Assembly: GCA_016208495.1 (NCBI GenBank)
Contig: JACQXX010000078.1
Span: forward strand, 1 to 57,123
Source: Acidobacteriota bacterium
Lineage (GTDB): Bacteria; Acidobacteriota; Blastocatellia; Chloracidobacteriales; Chloracidobacteriaceae
Length of the DNA stretch: 57,123 bases
Direction of reading: 5' to 3'
Shown: piece after piece, positions 26,382-35,278 of the stretch
Layout: each line of letters starts with the position of its first letter
How positions within the stretch are numbered: the first letter of the stretch is position 1
Translations under genes and position numbers: made by a program
Notes under the pieces: generated by a model
Databases searched by the model: none
What the model saw: only the letters and a program-made list of their open reading frames with translations
What the model was told of the DNA's origin: nothing

Positions 26382-28100
26382 TTACTTAATTCGCTTCGCG
26401 GGCATATTCCGTCCGCCTTGATGGAGAATCACCTGATTGACCTTCCCGTCAGCATCTTTGACGAAGGTCAGTTGAGCATCCACGACTTTCAGGAAAAATT
26501 TGGTTTCGGATTCAGGGAAAATCTCTAACTGCTGTTGTCCGGTGGCCTGGGTCAACAGTTTGCCGCCGTCTCGTGTCACGGTCAGCACAAAGCCGGGTGC
26601 CAGTTCATATTCACCGACATACGCATCATAGATGGCTGGATCAACTTTGGCGACTTCCCGCTCTTTCGGAACCGGTTGGTCAGTCTTGACCGCTGGTTCT
26701 TCACCTTTTTCATCAATTTTGATCATTTTGACGATCTTCCCGGCTTCATCCCGAACAAATTTGAGTACCGTGAACGAGTTTTTATAAAAAACTTCATTGT
26801 CAGAAGCTGGGGAAATTTCCATTTTTTGCCCGCCAGTGCGTTGGGCATACAGTTGATTTCCCTGGCGGGTGATAGTTCGCGTGGCACTGTTTGAAATCTG
26901 GTACACGCCAACGAATTCATCCAGCTTTTTAGCATCCAGTGTGATCGCCGTGTATTCCTTGTACGGTTTGCCGATGAGATGCGCGGCAACCTTACGGGTC
27001 ACAAAAGAAGGGTCTACTTCAGCACTATCCGAATTGGTCAGAATGGCAATGAAAATATTTTGCTTAGGTAGCCAGTACGCCATCGTGACAAACCCATTGA
27101 TGCCTCCACCATGCTGAATCACCTCTTCACCGTGAAGTTGCTCAAGCTCCAGTCCATAGCCATAGGTCGTCGGCTTTTCATTACTGAGAACATAAGGTGT
27201 AAATGCCCGTTTCCATGTAGCTGGTTTAAGCAGTTTTCCAGACGCCATGGCACGGTTCCAGATGGCCAGATCATCAACATTTGACAATAAGGCCCCTGCC
27301 GCATAGGGCAACGTCATGCTCATGGGGGCGGAATAGGTAAATTCTTTGCCACCACCAGAATGACCCAGTGCACGATTTGGAACAGATGCTTCTTCAGTCC
27401 CATAAAAGGAATGCTTCATTCCCAATGGTTTAAAGATATGGTCGTGGACATATTGCCCATAGGACTTGCCAGAAACCTTTTCGATGATAACCCCAAGCAA
27501 CACATAGCCTGAGTTGTTGTATCGCCACTCAGTGCCGGGGTCGAAATCCATCGGCTCATTCTTAAAAAAATCAACCAGTTCAATCGGGGTCGTATCTTGC
27601 TGCATTTTTGCGCGAAATCCCCCCATCCCGGTGTAGCTCTTAATCCCAGAAGTATGGGTCAACAAATGTTCAATGGTGATTTTTTTCCCACGAGTGGGGT
27701 ACTCTGGAAGAAATTTGGTAATTTCGTCATCCAGTGAAATTTTTCCCTGTTCAACCAGCAACAGGATTCCAGCCGCTGTAAACTGCTTGGTGATTGACCC
27801 CAGTCTGAAAATCATATCTGGTTGAACCGGGACCTTCTTTTCAACATCCGCCAAACCATATCCTTTTCGGAAAAGAACTTTCCCATCTTTGGAAATAAGA
27901 ACAGCCGCACCCGGTGTATTGGCTGGATACACTTCCGACAGAATTTTATCAATTTTTGCAATAACTTCTGGTGTTGCAGCAACTGTGGCACTGGCAGTCA
28001 GCTTTTCTTTTTGAACATAAGCAAATGTTGGGGCAGTGCCTCCAATCAAAAGGACTGTGGACAACACGCCTGCGCCCAAGAGGCGACCTGGATTCCTCAT
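26382..28100 (-). CDS. Secreted serine hydrolase, beta-lactamase class C/PBP4* family
   Basis: 572 aa; the ATG at 28100 follows AAAGGAG. A signal peptide covers about residues 1-28. The class C serine hydrolase domain (about 45-370) has the nucleophile motif SITK, the YNN tyrosine motif (RYNNSGYVLLG) and a HGGG in place of KTG (IQHGGGINGF), as in esterase EstB-like and D-aminopeptidase-like members. Two C-terminal DUF3471-like beta domains follow, with a Pro/Lys linker between them. It hydrolyses peptides, esters or D-amino acid substrates in the periplasm; which one cannot be told. A true beta-lactamase role is unlikely. Confidence 0.85.
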   Translation of the reverse strand: MRNPGRLLGAGVLSTVLLIGGTAPTFAYVQKEKLTASATVAATPEVIAKIDKILSEVYPANTPGAAVLISKDGKVLFRKGYGLADVEKKVPVQPDMIFRLGSITKQFTAAGILLLVEQGKISLDDEITKFLPEYPTRGKKITIEHLLTHTSGIKSYTGMGGFRAKMQQDTTPIELVDFFKNEPMDFDPGTEWRYNNSGYVLLGVIIEKVSGKSYGQYVHDHIFKPLGMKHSFYGTEEASVPNRALGHSGGGKEFTYSAPMSMTLPYAAGALLSNVDDLAIWNRAMASGKLLKPATWKRAFTPYVLSNEKPTTYGYGLELEQLHGEEVIQHGGGINGFVTMAYWLPKQNIFIAILTNSDSAEVDPSFVTRKVAAHLIGKPYKEYTAITLDAKKLDEFVGVYQISNSATRTITRQGNQLYAQRTGGQKMEISPASDNEVFYKNSFTVLKFVRDEAGKIVKMIKIDEKGEEPAVKTDQPVPKEREVAKVDPAIYDAYVGEYELAPGFVLTVTRDGGKLLTQATGQQQLEIFPESETKFFLKVVDAQLTFVKDADGKVNQVILHQGGRNMPAKRIK

Positions 28101-28202
28101 GCTTGAAACTCCTTTGTGATGTGAACTGATGGTGATGAATTGGGATTTGTGATGATGGTCGCCATACGGAGCGAAAACCGGTGAGGTTCGCCAGAAATCA
28201 TG

Positions 28203-28403
28203 GGGCTGAAAAAACCAGGGCTCAGGGCTGAAGAAGTCGGGCTAGGGGCTCAGGACTAGGGGCTAGGGGCTGAAGACTCGCACGCTCGGAGCAATCGAAG
28301 GGATGAAGGATGAAGGATGAAGGATGAGGGATGAAATAAAACCAATTTTTCAGCCTGCTGTCTTCAGCCTCCAGCCCCCAGCCCTGGTTTTTTTTCAGCC
28401 CTA
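28203..28403. repeat. Inverted heptamer arrays (GGGCTGA / TCAGCCC) with an inner GATGAAG array
   Basis: Left: GGGCTAG/GGGCTCA-type 7-bp units (about 28203-28280). Middle: four to five GATGAAG units (28300-28334). Right: CAGCCTC/CAGCCCC/CAGCCCT units (about 28350-28403), reaching the stop of bioA. No gene lies in this 300-bp gap. Confidence 0.8.
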
Positions 28404-29759
28404 TTCGCCAGTGATTTCCGGAATGACTTTGAGCAATACATCCACCAGAAAATCAATTTGTTCGGCTGAAATCGCCAGCGGGGGCATGGCCACCACGACA
28501 TTTCCCAGCGGACGCAAAATCAGCCCAAAATCACGACAGCGGTCCGTCACTTGATAGCCCATTTTGAGTTCTACCGGATAGGGGTTCCCAGTGGCTTTAT
28601 TGTCGGTCAGTTCAATTCCAATCATCAGCCCACGCTGACGGATATCACCAACGTGGGGCAACTGTGCCACCGATTCCAGCCGTCGGGCAAAATGGGCGGC
28701 CATATGATTGACGTGGGCGAGAACATTGTTTTTTTCAAAGAGTTCCAGGTTTGTCAGCGCTGCAACACAGGCAAGCGGATTTCCAGTGTAAGTATGCCCG
28801 TGAAAGAATGTTTTAAAGGCGGCGTAATCATCCCAAAACGCACGATAGACTTCATCAGTGGTGATGGTTGCCGCCAGCGGCAGGTACCCTCCGGTTAAAC
28901 CTTTGGCAAGGCATAAAATGTCAGGGACAACGTGTTCCTGTTCACAGGCAAACATCGTCCCGGTCCGACCAAACCCGGTCGCAACTTCATCACAGATCAA
29001 TAAAACTTCATATTCATCACATAATTCACGCACACGTTTGAGGAAGCCGGTTGGGTGCGTGAGCATTCCAGCCGCTCCCATCATCAGCGGTTCCAGCACA
29101 AACGCAGCAATTTCATGAGCATGCGCCTTGAGAATGGCTTCAACCTCGTGGGCCTGGTTGTCTTGGGGAACAGAAACGCGAAAAGCGTCAAACAGCAACG
29201 GACGATACAACTGGTGGAATAATTCAATCCCTCCGACCGAGACCGAACCAAGAGTGTCTCCGTGATACGACTCTCTAACGTGCAGAAATCTGGTTTTCTG
29301 GGGGCGTGGGTCAGATCGTTGCTGCCAGTACTGGAAAGCAATTTTCAGGGCGATTTCAACCGCCGTGGACCCAGAATCAGAATAAAAAACTTTGTTGAGT
29401 TGACCTGGCGCCAGCTCAGCCAGTTTGGCCGCCAATTCAATTGCCGGAACGTTGGAGAGGCCAAGCAAGGTTGAGTGGGCCACCCGGTCAAGTTGCTCAC
29501 GGATGGCCTGATCAATTTCAGTCACGTGGTGACCATGGACATTGGTCCACAGACTGCTCACGCCATCCAGGTATTTGCTGCCTTCGACATCAAAGAGATA
29601 GCACCCTTCACCGCGTTCGATGATGAGCGGATGAGTGGCATCCCATTCCTTCATTTGGGTAAATGGATGCCAGAGATGGGCTTTGTCGAGTTGTTGGAGG
29701 TGCTCCGCCCGAGCACGAAGGTGTTGTACAGAAAGAACCGGAGTCTGTTTGGGGGTCAT
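28401..29759 (-). CDS. bioA: Adenosylmethionine--8-amino-7-oxononanoate aminotransferase
   Basis: 452 aa, PLP fold-type I class III aminotransferase. BioA-specific features include LWHPFTQM near the N-terminus, DGVSSLWTNVHGH and the PLP-lysine region LCLAKGLTGGYLPLAATI, with HGHTYTGNPLACVAAL after it. It transfers the amino group from S-adenosylmethionine to KAPA, giving DAPA in biotin synthesis. No other bio genes are in the window, so it stands alone. The 150-bp gap upstream holds GAATGAA-type arrays. Confidence 0.93.
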   Translation of the reverse strand: MTPKQTPVLSVQHLRARAEHLQQLDKAHLWHPFTQMKEWDATHPLIIERGEGCYLFDVEGSKYLDGVSSLWTNVHGHHVTEIDQAIREQLDRVAHSTLLGLSNVPAIELAAKLAELAPGQLNKVFYSDSGSTAVEIALKIAFQYWQQRSDPRPQKTRFLHVRESYHGDTLGSVSVGGIELFHQLYRPLLFDAFRVSVPQDNQAHEVEAILKAHAHEIAAFVLEPLMMGAAGMLTHPTGFLKRVRELCDEYEVLLICDEVATGFGRTGTMFACEQEHVVPDILCLAKGLTGGYLPLAATITTDEVYRAFWDDYAAFKTFFHGHTYTGNPLACVAALTNLELFEKNNVLAHVNHMAAHFARRLESVAQLPHVGDIRQRGLMIGIELTDNKATGNPYPVELKMGYQVTDRCRDFGLILRPLGNVVVAMPPLAISAEQIDFLVDVLLKVIPEITGE

Positions 29760-29761
29760 AA

Positions 29762-29955
29762 CGAATGAAGAATGAAGGAGTCAGTACCACCTGCGTCAGC
29801 GGGTGGGGAAGAATGGAGAAATGAAGAAAAGGGGCAAGGAAACACTGTGAAATGAAAAATTGAGAATGAAGAAAATATATTGGCCAGTGCCAGTCCATCA
29901 ATCCAACTCTTCATTCTTCATTCTTCATTCTCAAGTCTTCATTCTTCAAGAAACG
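29762..29955. repeat. Inverted heptamer arrays (GAATGAA / TTCATTC)
   Basis: GAAGAATGAAG-type units (about 29762-29880) face CTTCATTCTTCATTC-type units (about 29910-29952). The right-hand units form the last codons and stop of the MobA-like gene, giving it the tail LRMKNEE. Confidence 0.8.
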
Positions 29956-30534
29956 GATTGCATCCTCAGGGGTGTCAATATCAAGACTTCCCCCAGCAAA
30001 TGGAATCAGAATAGTTTGATCAAGATTGGCCTGGATGATCTTTTTGGCACCTGTATCACCGCCAAGTGCCAGAAGGAGGGGAAAAAAAGAAGAGGTAAAC
30101 AAGGCTGGAATGCCCACAGTGTCGGCATACTGTGAGGCAATAATGTTTTTTCGAGTGCGAAAAAACGTGGTGATCAGGTCTGAAAGAAACTGTGTTGATA
30201 AAAACGGCTGGTCACAGGGAGCAATGACGACAGCGTCAACCGACCCAAGTTGTGAAAGTGCGGCAATCCCGGTCCGGATCGAAGCGCCCATGCCTTCTTC
30301 CCAGGTGGGATTCTCCACCACGTGGATGGCATAGGCATTCAACGTTGGTTTGATGGCTTCGGCCTGAGCCCCAAGCACAACCAGCACGGGGTGGGCGCCA
30401 GTACCGAGGGCGCATTCCACTGTATGCTGAAGCAAATTTTGGCTGCCAATCGGTAGCAATTGTTTGGGGTGTCCCAAACGTCGCGACGCGCCGGCAGCCA
30501 AAATCAAAATTCCAATCTGTTTGAAATCACTCAC
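29911..30534 (-). CDS. MobA/MocA-like nucleotidyltransferase
   Basis: 207 aa from the GTG at 30534, whose start overlaps the stop of the DUF2063 gene by 8 bp, so translation is probably coupled. The nucleotide-binding motif LAAGASRRLGHPKQLLPIG and the later VIAPCDQPFLS metal-binding motif define the molybdenum cofactor cytidylyltransferase (MocA)/CTP:Moco family. No molybdoenzyme or Moco genes are nearby. Its place at the end of the MNIO operon suggests either read-through or a so-far unassigned role in that pathway. The last residues, LRMKNEE, come from the repeat array. Confidence 0.82.
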   Translation of the reverse strand: MSDFKQIGILILAAGASRRLGHPKQLLPIGSQNLLQHTVECALGTGAHPVLVVLGAQAEAIKPTLNAYAIHVVENPTWEEGMGASIRTGIAALSQLGSVDAVVIAPCDQPFLSTQFLSDLITTFFRTRKNIIASQYADTVGIPALFTSSFFPLLLALGGDTGAKKIIQANLDQTILIPFAGGSLDIDTPEDAIRFLKNEDLRMKNEE

Positions 30535-31378
30535 CCTGAGTTGGCTCCAATTCGACGGATTGGAAAAATCCCTGATTCACCCAATCCCGAAACCACTGGA
30601 AAATCTGCTCTTTCACACCTCGGCTTGAAAAGCGACGCGTGGTGGTAAGAATTGCCTCACCGAGTGGCATGCCCGAAGTCAGAGCAGTGAGCATTTCAAA
30701 AGCTGGCCGGGTCAAATCAAACCGCCAGACACTGTATCCACGGCGGCATACAGCCACCCACGTGTCCTGACGTTTGATTTTGGGTCGGTGACTGTTGGAA
30801 CGCACCGCTTCCAGATAGGCATTCACCGGATAACGATGTGCCAGAGTTTGAAACCCATTGACTGGACGAAATCGGGCAAATTCCCAGGCATCGGCTGGAA
30901 TATCCTGGATCATTTCCGAGGTCAAAATTGACGAAAGCTCAGCGTCAAACACCTGGGTGACCGCCAGCTCCAGACGTGCCAGATCATAGACGAAGGCTCG
31001 ATTCGGCACCTGGTCATCGGTTTGGATATATTCGGGAAAGTTGTCACTCAGTCGGTTTAATGTGAAACTGCGGGAAGGAAATTGCTGGACATAGCGGGCG
31101 ACCAGATCAAAAAAATCATCTTCGCCCAGAAAATGCTCGACCGCAAAAAAATCAGCCGCCAGGGCATCATTCATCCGCAAGAGATACATTCCGCGATAAA
31201 TGTTGAGGCGTTCCTGTCCGGTCAGGGTTTTTGATGGAAGAATAATCGAAGTGGCTTTTTCTTCTTCAAGTCCTGCACTCTGGCTGGCGGCTTCCATCGC
31301 TTCACTGGTCGCACCTGGAAACACAATATAGCTTTGCATCCAGGTCTGGAGCTGGCTTAATGGAACATCAGTCGCCAT
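30527..31378 (-). CDS. DUF2063 protein, partner of MNIO enzyme (BufC-like)
   Basis: 283 aa from the ATG at 31378, which follows GGGAGGTGG and overlaps the MNIO gene end by 11 bp. The N-terminal part ([13 protein letters not shown]...[44 protein letters not shown]) matches the DUF2063 'putative DNA-binding' family. In known bufferin and related RiPP operons this family is the substrate-binding partner of the MNIO enzyme. The C-terminal half (about 170-275) has a winged-helix look. The DNA-binding label is historical; a peptide-recognition role fits better here. Confidence 0.85.
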   Translation of the reverse strand: MATDVPLSQLQTWMQSYIVFPGATSEAMEAASQSAGLEEEKATSIILPSKTLTGQERLNIYRGMYLLRMNDALAADFFAVEHFLGEDDFFDLVARYVQQFPSRSFTLNRLSDNFPEYIQTDDQVPNRAFVYDLARLELAVTQVFDAELSSILTSEMIQDIPADAWEFARFRPVNGFQTLAHRYPVNAYLEAVRSNSHRPKIKRQDTWVAVCRRGYSVWRFDLTRPAFEMLTALTSGMPLGEAILTTTRRFSSRGVKEQIFQWFRDWVNQGFFQSVELEPTQGE

Positions 31379-32231
31379 ATCCACCTCCCACGGCCAGAAC
31401 TGGTTCCGGCAGGTACTGACGGGCTTTTAAGACCTCGGCGTGAACCACGTCAAATTCCGGGATGTCATCATCCCACTCAAGCAAGGTTGCCCGCCCGCCG
31501 GTTTTGGCGGTAGCCTGACGATAGAGGGCCCACACTTCGTCAATCACATGGTCGCTGTGGGTGTCGAGAATATGCGTGCCTTTGTTGGTATGTCCGGCCA
31601 GGTGATACTGGACGACCCGATCAGCCGGAATGGCGTCAATGTACACAGTTGGATCAAAATTATGGTTAAACGAACTGACGTACACATTGTTGACATCAAG
31701 CAGCAGCCCACAATTGGCATCTTCAACCAGCCGTGCCAAAAATTCCCATTCCGGCATTGATGAATCGGCAAATTCAACGTAGGACGATGGATTTTCAAGA
31801 ACAAGAGGACGTTCAAGCAAGTCGGAAACAATACGCGCCCGCTCAATCGTGTGTTTGAGCGCTTCCTCGGTGTATGGCATCGGTAGCAAGTCGTGGGTAT
31901 TTCGCCCATGAACGCCAGTCCAGCAAAGGTGGTCTGAAACCCAGGTACTGCCAATCCGATCCGCCAGGGCTTTGAGTTTTTTCAGATAGTCCATATTCAG
32001 CGGGTCAGTGCTGCCAATTGACATCGACACGCCGTGCATAATGATTGGATAGCGTTCAGCCACCTGTTCCAGAATGAACATCGGGCGACCGCCGGTTTCC
32101 ATAAAATTTTCAGAAATGATTTCAAACCAATCAACTGGGGGTTGATTTTCAAGAACGTGGGTAAAATGGACGGTGCGAAGGCCAACCCCGAATCCAAGAT
32201 CCGGGAAATTCCAACGATTAGGAGTGGTCAT
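31368..32231 (-). CDS. MNIO-family peptide-modifying oxidase (DUF692, BufB-like)
   Basis: 287 aa from the ATG at 32231 (GGTGGA before it); a GTG at 32294 would add 21 residues not typical of the family. TIM-barrel DUF692. The iron ligands can be seen: H66 ([10 protein letters not shown]), D100/H101 (SDHLCW), E146-N147 (LENPSS), D179 with N181/N182 (LLDVNN), H210 and H214 (YHLAGH), D223/H225 and E252 (LEWDDDIP). Known members (MbnB, TglH, BufB) oxidise cysteines of ribosomal peptides using mixed-valence iron. The Cys-rich peptide encoded directly upstream is the likely substrate. Confidence 0.92.
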   Translation of the reverse strand: MTTPNRWNFPDLGFGVGLRTVHFTHVLENQPPVDWFEIISENFMETGGRPMFILEQVAERYPIIMHGVSMSIGSTDPLNMDYLKKLKALADRIGSTWVSDHLCWTGVHGRNTHDLLPMPYTEEALKHTIERARIVSDLLERPLVLENPSSYVEFADSSMPEWEFLARLVEDANCGLLLDVNNVYVSSFNHNFDPTVYIDAIPADRVVQYHLAGHTNKGTHILDTHSDHVIDEVWALYRQATAKTGGRATLLEWDDDIPEFDVVHAEVLKARQYLPEPVLAVGGGYGD

Positions 32232-32312
32232 AAAACTTCCACCAAGACGAAATGTGGCCGAGGTTTCAGCCTGAGAGACTGTCACCTCGACCACGGAAGA
32301 AAAAAGACTTAA

Positions 32313-32637
32313 CTATCGGCTCTTGCAGGATTCTTTGCTCTTGCAGGATTCTTTGCCCTTGCAGGATTCTTTGCTCTTGCAAGATGATTTTTCTACTTTG
32401 CAGCCGCCTTTGCCTTTGCAGGAATTTTTGCCGGCGCAGCCGTTGTCGCCGCTCTTGCAGCCGCCTTTGCCCTTGCATTCATTCTTGCCTTTGCATTCGT
32501 GAGCGCTCTTGCAGGAGGCTTTTTCTACTTTGCAGCCGCCTTTGCCCTTGCAGGAGTTTTTGCCAGCGCATCCATTGTCGCCGCTCTTGCAGCCGCCCTG
32601 CCCTTTGCATTCATTGTAGAAACTCTCTACGCTTCAT
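32313..32637 (-). CDS. Duplicated Cys-rich peptide, candidate MNIO substrate (apparent frameshift near the start)
   Basis: The frame ending at TAG 32313-32315 is open for 106 codons and holds 16 Cys spaced 6-7 residues apart, mostly as CK. A unit of about 38 residues (ECKGxGGCKSGDNGCAGKNS, then CKGKGGCKVEKxSCKS) occurs twice, followed by three KESCK[SG] repeats on an 18-bp DNA repeat. This frame has no ATG, GTG or TTG start; it opens after a TGA at 32634-32636. An ATG at 32637 with GGGAG 5 bases upstream lies in the other frame and reads MKRREFLQ-stop. A +1 shift at TTT-C would join MKRREF to YNECKG. A sequencing error, mutation or programmed shift are all possible. Unlike most bufferins, no signal peptide is seen. 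Confidence 0.75.
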
Positions 32638-32641
32638 AGTT

Positions 32642-32690
32642 ACTCCCTAAATATGTGTGGTTTAGAATTAAATTGCGGCTTTGGTGCCGC
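32642..32690 (-). promoter_or_regulatory. Leader of the MNIO operon
   Basis: Contains the Shine-Dalgarno GGGAG (32643-32647, minus strand) and a small GCGGC/GCCGC hairpin (32675-32679 with 32686-32690). A clear promoter was not found. Confidence 0.4.
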
Positions 32691-33341
32691 TATTGGTAAA
32701 ACAAATTGGGGAACTGAGTCGCCAGGTCTTTGTAATTGATGGGAAGACAAGGCGAGTTCTCCCAAAGGTATTTTGATGGTTTTGCTGCAACGGCCATTCC
32801 CGCTGTCGGGAAAATATGTCCAGATTGCCTCAACACAACTCGCAGGTTTTCAAAGATCATGCAGCGTGACCTTTTTAATATGCGGTGGATGGGTGATGTG
32901 AGGAGGTACAATCTGTTTGATTTGACGCGGGGCCTGTAATTGGATCCAAAGCTCACATCACTCTAGCCCAGAGCGCTTCAACTTTCAACCAAAAGCAAAT
33001 TCACTTTCTTGCTCCTGGTTCAGGACTTTTCAGCATTGGGCTTATTTTTTTGATTTGGAATATCTGGCAGTGAAACTGACTGGCCTTTACGGCCTGGTTT
33101 TTCAACTTGGATGTTGAGGAACCATTTTTTTCTGAGTTCAAGTCAAGGAGCTTTTGGGGTTGATGCGCATCAGACAAATCCTGTGATACAACTTTTTATT
33201 TCTCCCAAAAGAAAAAATTCCTGCTTTTTTCAGTTTCAGAACACACTCTGGGGTTCAACTCGCTCGTGGAACCGTCTACAATTTGCCGGTTTCATTCTGC
33301 GTCAATATCAATTCACTCATCTACCCTTACTACGGATTCCC
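32691..33341. other. Intergenic region between the divergent MNIO operon and truB
   Basis: About 650 bp. Short opposed frames at 32690-32956 and 32736-32939 have no Shine-Dalgarno sequence and no recognised family. An open frame from 33111 runs into truB but its first 77 codons do not resemble TruB. Nothing else is supported. Confidence 0.5.
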
Positions 33342-34289
33342 ATGATTCCTACATTGTTGAATGGTGCTGTTTTGCTTGATAAGCCAATGGGTATTACGTC
33401 CCACGATGTCGTGGCCCGTCTCCGCTATGTATTGCGGACCAAGCGCATTGGACACACCGGAACATTAGACCCATTTGCCACCGGGTTGCTGATTCTCTGT
33501 GTTGGTTCAAGTACCCGATTGTCCCAATTTTTGACGGGCAAAGACAAAACCTACCAGGCCACCATGCGGCTGGGGTTTGCCACTGATACCCAGGATTACA
33601 CCGGCAAACCGCTTTCCGAGCCCAATTCAGTCGAAGTTGTCACCGAAGACAACTTGCGTGAGGCCATGCAGCATTATACTGGCGATTATGCCCAGGTACC
33701 GCCGATGTATTCAGCCAAAAAAGTTGATGGTATTTCATTGCATCGGCTTGCCCGCCAGGGACAGGTCGTCTTTCGCTCAACGGCACCTGTCAAGATTTAT
33801 GAACTCACCCTGAACCCGGATGAACAGGGCAATGCCATCCGGCACAATGAAACCGGCACGGTTGATGTTGATTTTACAGTTTCCTGCTCGGCTGGCACCT
33901 ACATTCGAACCCTGGCTCACGACATTGGTCAGCATCTTGGGTGCGGGGCGCACCTGACAGCACTCCGACGAACGCGGGTTGGCCCGTTCACGATTGATCA
34001 GGCAACCACGATTGAACAACTGGCCGGGCTTCCCATGGAACAAATCCGGGCCAGCCTGTTGAAACCAGTTGAACTGCTCAAAGATTGGAAATTGTTCCAG
34101 GTGTCAGTCACCGACCATCTGAAATTTGTACAGGGACAGGCAATTCCGCTCGATATTTCCGGGCTGGATCCCATTTCGGAAGAATCAGATCTGCTGGTGG
34201 GGATTTGCACTGAAAACAATGACCTGCTCGGAATTGCCCGGCTTGATGCGAAAGGGAAAGCCCGACCGCAGGTTGTTTTTAACGAATAA
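33342..34289 (+). CDS. truB: tRNA pseudouridine(55) synthase
   Basis: 315 aa from the ATG at 33342 (MIPTLLNGAVLLDKPMGITSHDVV), the normal TruB N-terminus. The catalytic Asp is D43 in HTGTLDPFATGLL. KxY-type motif DKTYQATMRLG and the insertion TYIRTLAHDIG are present, with a short PUA-like C-terminal part. It converts U55 to pseudouridine in the T-loop of tRNAs. rbfA, rpsO and infB, often neighbours, are not in the window. Confidence 0.95.
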   Translation: MIPTLLNGAVLLDKPMGITSHDVVARLRYVLRTKRIGHTGTLDPFATGLLILCVGSSTRLSQFLTGKDKTYQATMRLGFATDTQDYTGKPLSEPNSVEVVTEDNLREAMQHYTGDYAQVPPMYSAKKVDGISLHRLARQGQVVFRSTAPVKIYELTLNPDEQGNAIRHNETGTVDVDFTVSCSAGTYIRTLAHDIGQHLGCGAHLTALRRTRVGPFTIDQATTIEQLAGLPMEQIRASLLKPVELLKDWKLFQVSVTDHLKFVQGQAIPLDISGLDPISEESDLLVGICTENNDLLGIARLDAKGKARPQVVFNE

Positions 34290-34324
34290 GTTGCAGGTAT
34301 TTCACACTCATAAGGAACCAGGCA

Positions 34325-35140
34325 ATGATGTTCAAATTGGCCGGCACATTACTTCTGTGTCTACTCTGGACAAGCATCAGTTGGGGGCAAAATTCGATTG
34401 AAAAATTCCGCTATCAACCCAAAAAGGTTCCGGTTGGAACCGTTCTGCACTATGTCAAAACCAATGTGGACGGCTCGCATCCAGAAAATATCGTGCTCTA
34501 TATTGCCGCCCCGGACCGCCTGGAATCATTTAAATACAAAAGCCCCGGCACTCGCTCGGCCCTGGTCAAAGCCACGATGGACTGGGACCTGTATTGTGCC
34601 AAATACCTGGAATCGTGGCAGATGTTTCCCGATGGAAAACAGCTCTTGCTGGCAGTTTTGAACTATTCCCATCCTGAAAAAACGGTTGAGGCTGATATCA
34701 AGCCTTTAAATCGCACCCCCGATAAAGTCACCATCCAGACCCTGCCCTTTCACATGTACAACTTTGACCTGTCCAGCCTGAATGTGACCTTTGCCCATTT
34801 GATTGACCTCAAAGGCACGTTCACGATTGGGTTGATTGACCCGACGTTTCAGGACGAAGGCCCGGTGATTCGGTATCGCGGGGATGTTGAAGTCAGCTTT
34901 GTCAAAATTGAAAGACGGAACCGAACGACCTGTCTCAAGTATCGAATTGACGGCCCCGGACTCGACAACAAAGGTGGTTTTATCTGGGTCAATCAGGCTA
35001 AAGGCTATGTTGAAGACATGGAAATTGCGACGCCTGACAATCCAGAATGGAAAAGCTTTAAGTTTCGCTTGCGCCAAAGCCGTCAGATGACCCCGACCGC
35101 CTGGCAAGCTTTCATCAAAAAACAGCTTGGGGTAAAGTAA
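34325..35140 (+). CDS. Secreted protein of unknown function
   Basis: 271 aa. AAGGAACC lies before the double ATG at 34325/34328. Signal peptide to about SWGQ (residue 21). The mature part is beta-rich (VPVGTVLHYVKTNVDG, NIVLYIAAPDRLESFKY) and includes a single Cys near TCLKYRIDGPG. It resembles lipid/hydrophobic-ligand beta-sheet proteins only in general pattern; no family recognised. It follows truB by 36 bases, so it may share a transcript. Confidence 0.7.
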   Translation: MMFKLAGTLLLCLLWTSISWGQNSIEKFRYQPKKVPVGTVLHYVKTNVDGSHPENIVLYIAAPDRLESFKYKSPGTRSALVKATMDWDLYCAKYLESWQMFPDGKQLLLAVLNYSHPEKTVEADIKPLNRTPDKVTIQTLPFHMYNFDLSSLNVTFAHLIDLKGTFTIGLIDPTFQDEGPVIRYRGDVEVSFVKIERRNRTTCLKYRIDGPGLDNKGGFIWVNQAKGYVEDMEIATPDNPEWKSFKFRLRQSRQMTPTAWQAFIKKQLGVK

Positions 35141-35141
35141 A

Positions 35142-35228
35142 GTCAGTTTGTAGTCAGTAGTCAGTAGTCAGTAGTTCACTAAGTTTATTTGATTGAATTA
35201 CTTGACGGTTTTCTAATCCGAGCGCTTC
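35142..35228 (-). repeat. Dispersed repeat, copy C (inverted, partial)
   Basis: Reverse complement of most of copies A and B: TTTGTAGTCAG...CAGTAGTTCACTAA...TTGATTGAATTACTTGAC. Here the middle is a cleaner AGTCAGT heptamer array (three units), so the arrays and the dispersed element are evolutionarily linked. It lies just before the YacP-like gene. Confidence 0.7.
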
Positions 35229-35278
35229 AGTGCAAATGGGATAAGCCGCTTTTCATCTTTCACCCAGCACGTTCAGGC

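Noticed and set aside
26382-28100. Antibiotic-resistance beta-lactamase
   Set aside because: HGGG replaces the KTG motif, and the C-terminal DUF3471-like domains fit housekeeping serine hydrolases instead.
32266-32478. Minus-strand Gln/Arg-rich 70-aa frame
   Set aside because: An alternative frame of the same repeats, with no family-like sequence; the Cys frame matches the known substrate type.
32252-32650. Plus-strand Cys/Arg-rich frame opposite the MNIO operon
   Set aside because: It is the antisense of the Cys-rich peptide; the minus strand has the duplicated unit, the Shine-Dalgarno sequence and the partner genes.
32690-32956. Possible 88-aa minus-strand gene upstream of the MNIO operon
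   Set aside because: No ribosome site, no signal or family pattern, and an overlapping frame on the other strand of similar quality.
33111-33341. 77-residue extension of TruB
   Set aside because: No resemblance to TruB; the normal N-terminus begins at 33342.
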